A DNA stretch of 64,000 bases from Solimonas sp. SE-A11 (GCF_030345715.1 NZ_JAUASX010000012.1:62001-126000), one strand, 5' to 3'. Shown: positions 9,113-16,849, numbered from the stretch's first letter. Translations and numbers: made by a program. The notes: a model not told the origin generated them from the sequence alone.

Positions 9113-9721
9113 ATGGCTAGGCGTGGCGGACGTCGAGCGGGTGCCGGAAGGCCGGCCGGCTCGGGGCGATATCACGGGGAAGAAACGCGGGTCATGCGAG
9201 TGCCGACCTCGCTGGTCGATTCCATGCTGGCCCAGCTTCAGGAGTATTCCCGTGGGACGCACGCCCAGGCCGGACGACAGGGTGCGCGGGGACGAAGATC
9301 GTCGGCCCAAGGAATCGAGTTAAACCCCGTGCGGGAGATGGCAACAAGCGCACTGGAGGGTGGGGTTGCCGGCGACGGCCCCTGCGACCCACTGTCCCCT
9401 GATCCCGGCTCTACCTTCGTGTACACGGTCCGCGGAGATGCGATGGACCGAGCGGGAATCCTCGATGGCGACCGCGTACTGGTGGATCGTCGGTTGAAGC
9501 CGGCTCCCGGCGATATCGTGCTCGCTGTGCTGGAGCATCAGGACCTGACCGTCCACCGCTTCATGGCTAGACGACGAACCGCTTTGCTTGAACCCGACTC
9601 GACGAACTCAGAGCATCGAAGTCGACCGTTGCAGCCCGACCGGGGAGATTCGATCTGGGGAGTGGTGACAGGTGTGGTACGGCAATTCGGAAACTATCGA
9701 TTTCCCGAACGCCGGAGTTGA
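9113..9721 (+). CDS. UmuD/LexA-like S24 protein lacking the catalytic Ser-Lys dyad
   Basis: A 202-residue protein. The C-terminal half aligns by eye with UmuD-type S24 peptidases: TFVYTVRGDAMDRAGILDGD, then VLVDRR, GDIVLAV and IWGVVTGVV. The catalytic serine of the GDSM motif is replaced by Ala110 (GDAM), and the lysine of the TVKKL motif by His148 (TVHRF), so self-cleavage is not expected. The N-terminus RGGRRAGAGRPAGSGRY resembles an AT-hook-like GRP motif seen in some UmuD relatives and may bind DNA. The ATG at 9113 has GGAGAG upstream; a longer reading from 9059 lacks a site. No umuC-like polymerase gene follows. It may act as a non-cleavable repressor or a decoy for the SOS response; this is inference. 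Confidence 0.75.
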   Translation: MARRGGRRAGAGRPAGSGRYHGEETRVMRVPTSLVDSMLAQLQEYSRGTHAQAGRQGARGRRSSAQGIELNPVREMATSALEGGVAGDGPCDPLSPDPGSTFVYTVRGDAMDRAGILDGDRVLVDRRLKPAPGDIVLAVLEHQDLTVHRFMARRRTALLEPDSTNSEHRSRPLQPDRGDSIWGVVTGVVRQFGNYRFPERRS

Positions 9722-9768
9722 GAACCGTCGTGAAACCGCGCGAGGACGCCTCGGCGAGTAGTTGATCA

Positions 9769-10080
9769 CTATGATTCGTCGAGGCCTTGCCGAAAATTCA
9801 GTCCAACGAGATTCGTCACCCAGAGATAACCATCAAGGCGTGGCCAATGGAGGTAGTAGCCTGCTGCAGACACCCTGATCATACTCATGTCGGCCACCCG
9901 GGCACCGCTCAAAGGGAGCAGCAAGCGTCGCGGGGCCGACAACTCCACGCCGGAATCCAGCATGACGATGAGGCGCCGTCGTCGCCGGTCGAAATAGGCG
10001 TAGGTTGCACGTAAGGCCAGGCCGCGTCGCGCCGCACGACGTTCCGCGAGTCGATAGGCCCGGATCGAGATTTTCGCCAT
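9769..10080 (-). CDS. DUF2442 domain protein
   Basis: A 103-residue protein with the DUF2442 pattern: a basic helix, then YFDRRRRRLIVMLDSGVELS, a small-residue turn, RVADMSMIRVSAAGYYLHWP, and a terminal LDGYLWVTNLVG. DUF2442 proteins are small and are often found paired with DUF4160 or other toxin-antitoxin-like partners. It is the last of four closely packed genes, starting 4 bases after the Phd-like gene stops. A role as antitoxin or DNA-binding regulator is plausible but not shown. Confidence 0.7.
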   Translation of the reverse strand: MAKISIRAYRLAERRAARRGLALRATYAYFDRRRRRLIVMLDSGVELSAPRRLLLPLSGARVADMSMIRVSAAGYYLHWPRLDGYLWVTNLVGLNFRQGLDES

Positions 10081-10084
10081 TGAG

Positions 10085-10309
10085 CTATCGGCGCCGTTTG
10101 CGGGAGGCGGGTGGCACAGGGGCGCGAGGCCGGTTGGCCCTCACGGCAGCGGCCGTCAGGCGACGATAGCGGGCGACGCTCATCATGACGCCGATCGGAA
10201 TGCCTCGCCGGCAGATCAGGATGTCCGCGCAGCGCGACAAGGCCAGATAATGCCCCCAGCGGCGCCGCATCTGGGTCACGGATACCGCGACAAGCCTCCG
10301 CCGCGGCAT
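10085..10309 (-). CDS. Phd/YefM-like antitoxin-type protein
   Basis: A 74-residue protein with VSVTQMRRRWGHYLALSR followed by ILICRRGIPIGVMMSVARY, the usual Phd/YefM layout in which an N-terminal strand-helix dimerises and binds operator DNA and GxPxxVxxS-type residues follow. The basic tail (RANRPRAPVPPASRKRRR) is short compared with toxin-neutralising tails. No obvious RelE, Doc or PIN toxin is adjacent, so its partner, if any, must be one of the two unknown upstream proteins. The ATG at 10309 lies 2 bases after the upstream stop. Confidence 0.6.
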   Translation of the reverse strand: MPRRRLVAVSVTQMRRRWGHYLALSRCADILICRRGIPIGVMMSVARYRRLTAAAVRANRPRAPVPPASRKRRR

Positions 10310-10311
10310 GC

Positions 10312-10659
10312 TCAGTGTCCGCGCCGCCGCAGCGCGGCCGCAATGAGGCGTTCCGATTGTTCCGCCCAGAGCGTGTCCGAAAGCTCGTTTGCCAGAATCT
10401 GGTCCGAAACGTCAATGCCATACACCCGCTCCTCCATGGGAGGAACCAGCAAAGTTGAGAAAGCGGCCTTGCCCAAGTGCAAGTCTCCGACCCTGGCGAT
10501 TACGACAATTTCCCGCGTGAGCGGCAGTCCGAATATGGCCCACGCGACCTCGGGGTATTCCTTGTCGGTCGTGCCGTTGACGTAGTCGATGACTTGACCA
10601 TGGACGAGGGCCTCGATGACCCGGCTGGCCACCTCCTCGGGAGATTCGGGTGTGGTCAT
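10312..10659 (-). CDS. Unknown protein in four-gene accessory operon
   Basis: A 115-residue acidic protein that I do not recognise. It has an N-terminal helix (EEVASRVIEALVHGQVIDYV), a hydrophobic central strand (REIVVIARVGDLHLGKAAF) and a long C-terminal helix ending in a basic RRRGH. Its ATG overlaps the stop of the upstream gene (ATGA), and the Phd-like gene starts 2 bases after its stop, so the four genes are very likely co-translated. No membrane segment or signal peptide is visible. Confidence 0.55.
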   Translation of the reverse strand: MTTPESPEEVASRVIEALVHGQVIDYVNGTTDKEYPEVAWAIFGLPLTREIVVIARVGDLHLGKAAFSTLLVPPMEERVYGIDVSDQILANELSDTLWAEQSERLIAAALRRRGH

Positions 10660-11006
10660 CCTTCGCTCCTCTGGCTGCGTCGGTAGGCTTTGGATTCGCG
10701 GAACGTGGGCGCATGGGTGCTGAGAAACACCCTCATGGATTCCCGATACCGTAGGGCGTTTGCCGGCAACTCCAGCGCGAGCTCTTGCGCAATGGCAAGC
10801 GCGTACTTGATCTGCGGGACCGTCGGAGGGATGAGGTGGGCATCGAGGCTCGCCGCAATCATATCGGCGGCGCGCCGGGCAAGTTCCGGGGGATCAATCT
10901 CCGCCCCGTCTGCCAAGCTGATAATGCGATAGAGACGTTCCTCGACGTGCGCCTCAAACGGCAGCACGAGAGAGAAATCGAAGTCTCCATAAACCAGTCG
11001 GAACAC
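10656..11006 (-). CDS. Unknown protein, first gene of four-gene accessory operon
   Basis: A 116-residue protein starting at a GTG (11006) with GAGG about ten bases upstream; no better start lies between it and the upstream in-frame stop. The N-terminus is beta-like (FRLVYGDFDFSLVLPFEAHV) and the rest helical (PPELARRAADMIAASLDAHL and QIKYALAIAQELALELPANAL). I do not recognise the family. As first gene of a unit containing a Phd-like protein, it or its neighbour could be a toxin, but no toxin motif is visible. Confidence 0.5.
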   Translation of the reverse strand: MFRLVYGDFDFSLVLPFEAHVEERLYRIISLADGAEIDPPELARRAADMIAASLDAHLIPPTVPQIKYALAIAQELALELPANALRYRESMRVFLSTHAPTFRESKAYRRSQRSEG

Positions 11007-11236
11007 CGGGTAGCCCTCAGTCCTGTCGTGAACTCAAGAAGCACGACCTAAAAGGGGCCGTGCCGCTCTCGCAAATTCGGACTGTCCGCTGGGCGTCGAG
11101 AGATCAGCATCGAAGCCCTATTCCGGCTGTAAGCGGGCCAATTGCTCGGCTTGCTCTTGCGGATTAGCGGGGCTCGATATCCCCTAAGCTTCTCAGACTA
11201 TGCTCTGCAAATCAACAGCCTGCGCTGCATTTTCAT

Positions 11237-11246
11237 GAGTATACTC
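11237..11246. promoter_or_regulatory. Palindrome upstream of XRE regulator gene (candidate operator)
   Basis: GAGTATACTC is a perfect 10-bp palindrome 38 bases before the start of the XRE-type regulator at 11285. Position and symmetry suit an autoregulatory operator. The surrounding 11007-11284 gap holds no gene that I can support. Confidence 0.35.
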
Positions 11247-11284
11247 GGTGGAACAGGACCCCGCGGGGCTGCATCGTCCCCGGG

Positions 11285-11722
11285 ATGGTGGCCTCTCCCA
11301 AAAAGAAGAAACGGCACCCCGTGGCCATGGCCTTCGGGGTGGCCCTCCGCGCGAGCCGGATCCAGGCCGGGCGATCCCAGGAGGCCTTGAGCATGGCTTG
11401 CGGCCTGGACAAGACCTATGTGGGTGTCCTGGAGCGCGGCGGCAACCAGCCGACGCTGGGCACCATCTTCCTGCTCGCCGACGAGCTGGAGGTCACCGCC
11501 GAGTCGCTGGAGGTCACCGCCGAGTCGATGGTCACCGCCACGCGCAAGGCCATGAACCTGGCGCTGATCAGCCGGCCCAAACGGGAGACGACCGCCCGCG
11601 GCGGCGCAACTGCCGCGAAGTCGGAGCGTCATAAAGCCTCCGGATCAGGTCGCAGTCCCGACCCAAAAGGCCGAGGTCGGACTCTAGGTAAAGTACGCCC
11701 AAAACCCGCACATAAGACCTGA
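11285..11722 (+). CDS. XRE-family HTH regulator with internal tandem duplication
   Basis: A 145-residue protein with a Cro/C1-type helix-turn-helix: FGVALRASRIQAGRSQEALS, then CGLDKTYVGVLERGGNQPTLGTIFLLADEL (about residues 15-67). Straight after it a perfect 21-bp unit is present twice in tandem (11486-11506 and 11507-11527), adding a second LEVTAES heptapeptide. The C-terminal 50 residues are basic and low-complexity and overlap an opposite-strand gene, so the true functional end may be earlier. No clear Shine-Dalgarno precedes the ATG at 11285. The target is unknown; it may control the neighbouring four-gene operon or act with a lost restriction or toxin module. Confidence 0.6.
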   Translation: MVASPKKKKRHPVAMAFGVALRASRIQAGRSQEALSMACGLDKTYVGVLERGGNQPTLGTIFLLADELEVTAESLEVTAESMVTATRKAMNLALISRPKRETTARGGATAAKSERHKASGSGRSPDPKGRGRTLGKVRPKPAHKT

Positions 11723-11900
11723 TCGTGACCGACGGGTCTCCCCGTTCAATCCGGGCCAGAGTCCGGCTGGAAATGCCGGCTCGAATTGCCAAGACCTCCG
11801 CTGACATGCGGCGCCTGAGCCGAGCGCGCTGCAGGCGTTCCCCGAATTCGGTCATACGGCCCTGCTGGGACGGCAGCAGGCGCTTGCTGGATCGCGGCAT
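11568..11900 (-). CDS. XRE-family HTH regulator (HipB-like)
   Basis: A 110-residue protein with FGERLQRARLRRRMSAEVLA and then RAGISSRTLARIERGDPSVTI, a helix-turn-helix typical of the small XRE regulators that accompany HipA kinases. The ATG at 11900 is chosen because the domain starts soon after; longer readings cross relic sequence. The C-terminus RRRGRSSPVWAG is the usual short basic tail of this group. No hipA gene follows, since the next thing downstream is the opposite-strand XRE gene whose end it overlaps by 155 bases. It is probably an orphan. Confidence 0.65.
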   Translation of the reverse strand: MPRSSKRLLPSQQGRMTEFGERLQRARLRRRMSAEVLAIRAGISSRTLARIERGDPSVTIRSYVRVLGVLYLESDLGLLGRDCDLIRRLYDAPTSRQLRRRGRSSPVWAG

Positions 11901-12052
11901 GACGGTTCTCCGAATGCACGGGAAGTGGGCCGGGTCTTTTATGTCCCGTTGCGGCAGTCCTGCTCTGCGCCGCGCGCAGCCTGAGGGATGCCAGCCGCCT
12001 CTGAGCCACGCGGCGCGACCTCCAGAAATTTGCACCAGTCGAAGTCGACATG

Positions 12053-12349
12053 TCAGGCGTTGTCGAAGCAGTCGCCGACCGAGCCCATCGAAGGTCGCAC
12101 GCCGGCCTGGCAGCCCTGGTCCGAGTGATGGATCACCTTCCGCGGACGGCGCTGCCAGAGCGCCATGTTGAGCGCATCCAGGATCAGTTCGGTACGCAGG
12201 TGGTTGGCCATCGCCCAGCCCACGATGCGGCGCGTGCACACGTCCAGGACCACGGCCAGGAACAGGAAGCCGGCCAGCGTCGGCACGTAGGTGATGTCGG
12301 CCACCCACAGCTGGTCCGGCCACTGGGCGCTGAAATTCCGGTCGACCAG
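12053..12349 (-). pseudogene. IS3-family transposase (OrfB) fragment
   Basis: The frame encodes DRNFSAQWPDQLWVADITYV, then LDVCTRRIVGWAMANHLRTE and HHSDQGCQ, the integrase-core region of IS3-group OrfB. The segment that should follow SDQG is missing, and the frame jumps to AGVRPSMGSVGDCFDNA and stops immediately. Both ends of the transposase are absent. It is joined in frame to the IS630-type fragment upstream, forming one continuous chimeric reading frame. Confidence 0.8.
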
Positions 12350-12660
12350 GTCCGGGGGCGACAGGTACAGGCCGACGATGTCTTCGAGCTTCTCGACAAA
12401 ATCCGGATCACGCGAGACTTTGAACGTTTCGACCCGATGCGGCTTGAGACCGTGAGCCTGCCAGATCCGCAGGACGCTGCTGTCGCTGATGCCCGCCTGC
12501 TCGGCGAGACTGCGCATACTCCAGTGGGTCGCTGCGGCAGTCGTGGTCGTGGTCAGGCGCAAAATCTCGCCGGCATCAGCTCCAAGAGCAGGCTCGCCGA
12601 GGAGGGCAGGGCTGCCCGGTGCAGCCCCACCGCTTTGGCGCGCTTGCCAAACTCGGCTGC
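12350..12660 (-). pseudogene. IS630-family transposase fragment
   Basis: The minus strand encodes THWSMRSLAEQAGISDSSVL then RIWQAHGLKPHRVETFKVS and FVEKLEDIVGLYLSPPD, the helix-turn-helix and linker part of IS630-type transposases. The catalytic DDE domain that should follow is replaced by the IS3 fragment. The upstream part is in another frame and runs into the end of the acyl-CoA synthetase gene. It is a non-functional relic. Confidence 0.75.
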
Positions 12661-14211
12661 TCAGCTCACTTGCCGGCCGCGCCCTTCCCAGTACGGCTTG
12701 CGCAGCTCGATCTTCAGAATCTTTCCGGCGCCGCTGACGGGTAGTGGCTCGCCGCGGAACGACACGCTGCGCGGCAGCTTGTAGCCGGCGATGCGCTGCC
12801 GGCAATGCTCGATGACCTGTTCGGCGGTCAGCGAGACGCCCGGCTTGGGTACGACCACGGCATGTACCGCCTCTCCCCACTGCTCGCTCGGCACGCCAAT
12901 CACCGCGCATTCCTGAACGCCGGGGAGCTCGTAGATCGCGCCCTCGACCTCGACGCTGAACACGTTCTCGCCGCCCGAGATGATCATGTCCTTGGCACGG
13001 TCCACGATGAATACGAAACCGTCCTCGTCCATGTAGCCGATATCGCCGGTATGCAGCCAGCCGTTACGCAAGGTCTGTGCGGTCTGTTCCTTGAGCTCCC
13101 AGTAGCCCTGCATGACGTTCATGCCGCGCGCGCAGATCTCACCGACCTGACCGCGCGGCAGTTCGCGGTCCTGGCCATCCACGATGATCACTTCTACGCC
13201 ATAGGCGGGGCGCCCGGCACTGGTGAGTTTGGTTCCGCCCTCGACATGAAAGCGCGGTTCCAGGAAGGTGATGACCGGCGCAGCCTCGGTCTGCCCGTAG
13301 CCCTGTGCCAGCTCGATACCGGGCAACAGGACCATCGCCTTCTTCAGCACTGCCTCGGGCATCGGCGAGGCCCCGTACATGAGCCGCCTGAAGCTGGAGA
13401 GGTCATAGTCGGCGATGCGGCCGGAATTCACCAGCAGGTTGATCATCGTCGGCACCAGTATCGAATGCGTCACCCGATGCCTGGCGATCGTCTCCAGCAC
13501 GGCGTCGACATCGAAGCGCGGCACGGCGACGTGGGTGCCGGCGCCCATTGTCACCGCAAAGGTGCTCGCCATGTCGGCAAGGTGGAACATCGGCGCCGCA
13601 TGTAGGTAAACCGAGCGGTCGTCATAACCCAGAGCCGGCAGCACGTTGAGCGCGTTGTAGACGATGTTGTCATGCGAGAGCATGACGCCCTTGGACTTAC
13701 CGGTCGTTCCGCCGGTATAGAACAGGCCGGCAAGATCGTCCCCACCAGCATTGGCGTCCGGCACAGGGGCGCTCTGCACGAGCAGCCGCTCGTACTCAAG
13801 GCAGCCCTCGGGGCAGGGCCCGTCGCCGATGAAGATCACGTGCCGGACCGCCGTGAGCAGCGGACGCAAGGCCGACAGTATCCTGGAAAATGCGTCGTCG
13901 ATAAACAATACCACGCTCCCGGAATCTTCCAGCGTGTATGCGATCTCGGGTGGAGCGAGCCGGATGTTGACCGGGTTGCAGGCGGCCCCGGCCCAGGCCA
14001 CGCCGTAGATGTATTCGAGGTAGCGGTCGCTGTTGAGTGACAGGATCGCGACGCGATCCGCGCGTCTGACCTCCAACTCCTTGAGCGCGCCTGCCAGGCG
14101 CGCGACGCGCTCTTGGAAGTGCTTCCAGGTCTGACGGCGCTCGCCGAAGATCGTGGCGGTGCCCTTGGCGTTGATCTGGACCGCCCGGCGCAGGGTTTGA
14201 GTAATGAACAC
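12661..14211 (-). CDS. AMP-forming acyl-CoA synthetase
   Basis: A 516-residue class I adenylate-forming enzyme that activates a carboxylic acid to its acyl-CoA through an acyl-AMP. Motifs: A3 YTGGTTGKSKG (165-175), A5 GYGQTEAAP, A7 GWLHTGDIGY, the hinge and A8 DRAKDMIISGGENV, and the A10 lysine in SGAGKILK. It fits fatty-acid or isoprenoid-acid CoA ligases of degradation clusters. A 14-bp palindrome (14248-14261) lies 37 bases upstream and matches one before the TetR gene at 20413, so regulation by that repressor is likely. Its end touches IS relics at 12660. The substrate cannot be fixed from sequence. Confidence 0.9.
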   Translation of the reverse strand: MFITQTLRRAVQINAKGTATIFGERRQTWKHFQERVARLAGALKELEVRRADRVAILSLNSDRYLEYIYGVAWAGAACNPVNIRLAPPEIAYTLEDSGSVVLFIDDAFSRILSALRPLLTAVRHVIFIGDGPCPEGCLEYERLLVQSAPVPDANAGGDDLAGLFYTGGTTGKSKGVMLSHDNIVYNALNVLPALGYDDRSVYLHAAPMFHLADMASTFAVTMGAGTHVAVPRFDVDAVLETIARHRVTHSILVPTMINLLVNSGRIADYDLSSFRRLMYGASPMPEAVLKKAMVLLPGIELAQGYGQTEAAPVITFLEPRFHVEGGTKLTSAGRPAYGVEVIIVDGQDRELPRGQVGEICARGMNVMQGYWELKEQTAQTLRNGWLHTGDIGYMDEDGFVFIVDRAKDMIISGGENVFSVEVEGAIYELPGVQECAVIGVPSEQWGEAVHAVVVPKPGVSLTAEQVIEHCRQRIAGYKLPRSVSFRGEPLPVSGAGKILKIELRKPYWEGRGRQVS

Positions 14212-14247
14212 GACCGCTCCTCAATGTTGTGGGGTTGTCTGAATAAC

Positions 14248-14261
14248 CTAACGAATGTTAG
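14248..14261. promoter_or_regulatory. Candidate TetR operator upstream of acyl-CoA synthetase
   Basis: CTAAC-GAAT-GTTAG is a perfect inverted repeat in the 5' region of the acyl-CoA synthetase gene. It shares the pattern CTAWCRAATGWTAG with CTATCAAATGATAG at 20306-20319, upstream of the TetR-family gene. Confidence 0.55.
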
Positions 14262-14368
14262 ATTGTCATGCAGCCAAGCGCAAGCACACTTGCTTGTGCG
14301 AGGTTTCTGGCAAGCTGCTGCGCGTCTTGGCCGGCGGCGTGCCGCGCAAGGTGCAAGTATTGTTATCA

Positions 14369-14602
14369 ACCGATCCACGCGCGTTCCCAGAAGTAGCTGG
14401 CGGTGAAATGCGCCGCCTCGGCATTGTCCCTCGCCATCGCGGCGGTGCCGCCGCGGCGCACGCCGCGCTGGTGCAGGCGCGTGGGCGATGCGCCACGCCG
14501 CCTCGTCGAGTTCGCGGAAGCTCAGTTCGCCGTCGGCGGCGATGACGGCGGGCTTGTCGGGGTATGCGCGACGTTGCGCAGCAGCAGGTCGATGACGGCC
14601 AT
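14369..14602 (-). pseudogene. N-terminal relic of an acyl-CoA synthetase
   Basis: From the ATG at 14602, preceded by GAGGAGAG, the minus strand reads MAVIDLLLRNVA. A one-base shift is then needed to continue as AYPDKPAVIAADGELSFREL and DEAAWRIAHA, a typical adenylate-forming-enzyme start. A second shift gives LHQRGVRRGG and MARDNAEAAHF before a stop. About 80 residues of a 500-residue enzyme remain, with two frameshifts. It sits directly upstream of the intact synthetase and may be an older copy or the front of a deleted gene. Confidence 0.7.
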
Positions 14603-14641
14603 GGGGGCTCTCCTCGTTTCGTGGGCTGCGGCGGTGCAGTG

Positions 14642-15457
14642 CTAGCGCTTTTCGGAAACCGGTCCGCCGGGTTCGAATTCGCTGACGCGGTAGCCGGCCT
14701 CGATCGGAATCCGCAGACGTGGACCCTGCGCGGTAGCCACCAGCTCGGGGAGGACGCGGACGACCGGCTGTGCGCGGGCGGCGGCAAAGGCATCGGCGAC
14801 GCCGTAGCTGTAGCCCAGGCGCTGCAGGTTGAGCCGCGTCGGCGCGACGATAGTGCGCTGGCCCGCGTCGGCCTGCGCCAGCGCATCGACCGGCCGGATC
14901 CAGACCGAGTCCACCAGCTCGCGGCCGTCGTGGCGCGCCAGCTGGCGCGCCGGCGGCGAGGCCAGGAAGAAGCGCGTGTCGAAACGCTTGGGCATCATCA
15001 CCGGGGTGACCCAGTGCGCAAAGTCCACCAGCGACTCGCAGGTCAGTTCCAGGTCCTCCGCCCGTAGCATCTCACCGATGCCCAGCTCGGCACGGTCGAG
15101 CGGGCCGCGGTAGTGGGCGAGGCGTTCCAGTCGTTCCGGGCCGACGACGTCGGGGCTACCGCGCTCCCGCGCGAGCAGCAGTCCGCATTCCTCGAAGGCT
15201 TCGCGCAGCGCCGTGATGCGCAGCGTCGCCTGCTCCTCGTCCAGGCCCGCCAGCCCGCTGGCGTACTCGCGCGCAAGCGGCTCGCGGTCGCCGGGCGCGA
15301 GCTTGCCGCCGGGGAAGACGAGCGCGCCCGAGGCGAAGTCGATCTCGTGATGGCGCACCACCATGAAGACTTCCAGTCCCTGCGCGCCGTCGCGCAGCAG
15401 CAGGAGCGTGGCGGCCGGCCTGGCCGCAACCGGTGTGGAGGGGGAGGGTGTGGTCAT
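14642..15457 (-). CDS. NUDIX hydrolase, NUDT19/CoA-diphosphatase-like
   Basis: A 271-residue NUDIX protein. The catalytic box is split: FPGGKL comes first, then about 30 inserted residues, then REAFEECGLLL. This expanded box is the feature I know from the NUDT19/NUDT7-like CoA diphosphatases. The start at 15457 is chosen because the domain begins at ATLLLLRDG soon after; earlier starts lie in relic sequence. Cleaving CoA or acyl-CoA to phosphopantetheine and adenosine 3',5'-diphosphate would fit a beta-oxidation cluster, but the substrate is inferred. Confidence 0.82.
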   Translation of the reverse strand: MTTPSPSTPVAARPAATLLLLRDGAQGLEVFMVVRHHEIDFASGALVFPGGKLAPGDREPLAREYASGLAGLDEEQATLRITALREAFEECGLLLARERGSPDVVGPERLERLAHYRGPLDRAELGIGEMLRAEDLELTCESLVDFAHWVTPVMMPKRFDTRFFLASPPARQLARHDGRELVDSVWIRPVDALAQADAGQRTIVAPTRLNLQRLGYSYGVADAFAAARAQPVVRVLPELVATAQGPRLRIPIEAGYRVSEFEPGGPVSEKR

Positions 15458-15469
15458 GATGGCTCCACT

Positions 15470-15918
15470 CGGGTGGATCGGATTCCCGTCAGTGATTGCC
15501 CAGGATGCAGGTAGGTGGCGCCGCTGGACGGCGTGCCGCCGGTGCCGTGGACCAGCGCCCTGCGTGCGTTCGCCACCCGGTGCTCGCCGCATTCGCCGCG
15601 CAACTGGCGCACCGCTTCGATCAGCAGGGAGATGCCGTATATCCTTGGGGGTGGGCGTAGGGCAGACCGCCGCCGTGGGTGTTGAGCGCAATGCGCTCGC
15701 CGGACGCCGGGCGCTGTTCGGGCACGAAGGCCGCGCCCGGCCGCTATGGCAATCGCGGCGTGCGCCACGTGGGCCTCAACGGCCGAGCTGCCGATGTTGA
15801 TGCCGTCCATGAAGCGCGGTGCAATGCCGAAGTACTCGGCCATGGTCGGCGTGATCAGCTGGCCCGGTACCGGCACGCCCCACATGCCGGTGTTCCACAC
15901 GGGAGGCATTGTCGGCAT
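15470..15918 (-). pseudogene. Thiolase relic with large internal deletion
   Basis: An N-terminal piece reads GQLITPTMAEYFGIAPRFMD, then INIGSSAVEAHVAHAAIAIA, as in SCP-x-type thiolases (the GSS replaces the usual nucleophile region). After a frame change comes the C-terminal active-site region RIALNTHGGGLPYAHPQGY, and after another shift ISLLIEAVRQLRGECG and ALVHGTGGTPSSGAT. Most of the central part is missing, so the gene is dead. It abuts the truncated CoA-transferase relic. Confidence 0.75.
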
Positions 15919-16631
15919 AGCGCGGATTGCGCGTCCATTCGGGCCGGTCGATCAGCGCGCACAGGCGCGTAAAGGCGGCGTAGTTGATCACCGAGAGGGT
16001 GAACCAGCGACCGTCCGCGGCGCGGAAATGGCGGCTGGGTGCGACGATCGGCGGATTGATCTCGCGCGTCACCTGTCCGTCCAGCGTCGCCTCGGCGATC
16101 TTGCTGCCCAGGAAGTTGAGCATGGTGTCGATCAGGGCCGGCTCCAGCTTCTGGCCGCGGCCGCTCTTCTGGTGCTCCAGCAGGGCGGCCATCGCGCCCG
16201 GGGCGCCGCACATGCCCGAGGCCACGTCGAGCTTGAGCAGGTAGGGGCTGTCGCTGCCGCAAGCGGTGAGGGTGTAATGGATCAGGCGCGGTTTGAGCGG
16301 CGCAAGGTCCTCGAAATGCAGCCGCGCGCGCTCGGCGAAATCCGGCCGGAAGCTGTGGATCAGCACGTCGGCGCCCGCCACCAGGCGCTTCTGCACCTCG
16401 CGCCCGCGCGGCTGGCGCAGATCCAGCGCCAGCGACTCCTTGCCACGGTTGGTCTGCAGAAACAGCGCCGCCGTGTCGCCGCAGAACGGCGGGCCGAAGC
16501 TGCTGCCTCCTGGCCGGCAGCGCCTCAAGCTTGACGACGCGCGCGCCGTAGTGCGCCAGCGCCATCACGGCGTAGGGGCGGGAGATCAGCCGCGACAGGT
16601 CCAGGACGGTTATGCCTTCCAGCGTCGTCAT
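15905..16631 (-). pseudogene. Family III CoA-transferase (CaiB/BaiF) relic
   Basis: The ATG at 16631 begins MTTLEGITVLDLSRLISRPY and continues to ARVVKLEA. A frameshift near 16520 then moves the reading to GGSSFGPPFCGDTAALFLQT, followed by NRGKESLALDL and ADVLIHSFRPDFAERA, all typical of CaiB/BaiF enzymes, which move CoA between carboxylic acids. It breaks off after RNPRYADNA, where the thiolase relic starts, so roughly the last third is gone. Its ATG overlaps the stop of the MaoC-like fragment upstream. Confidence 0.8.
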
Positions 16632-16849
16632 GCGGGCGACTTCGGCAGGAAGCAGACGGTCTCGGTGAAGTCCGCCACCTCCTCGTCGCGCTGGTTGATG
16701 ACGCGGTGGCGGATGTCGAGCAGGGTATAGCCGCGGCGGGTCTTCGGCCGCCGCCGCGCCGCGCCGACGACGTGAATGCTGCCGAACTCGCCGGAGGGGA
16801 TCGCCGGCGCATTGTCCGGCCCGGCGGTGCTCATGGCCGTCGTGCTCAT
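16628..16849 (-). pseudogene. MaoC-like dehydratase C-terminal fragment
   Basis: The peptide RRGYTLLDIRHRVINQRDEE then VADFTETVCFLPKSPA looks like the last strands of a MaoC/hotdog hydratase. The N-terminal hydratase motif (D-x4-H) is absent, and the front of the frame is unrelated low-complexity sequence. I read it as a deletion fragment that kept translational coupling to the next relic (stop at 16628 overlapping the start at 16631). Confidence 0.45.

Noticed and set aside
11901-12052. Possible hipA start near the HipB-like regulator
   Set aside because: No HipA motif on either strand in the neighbouring sequence.
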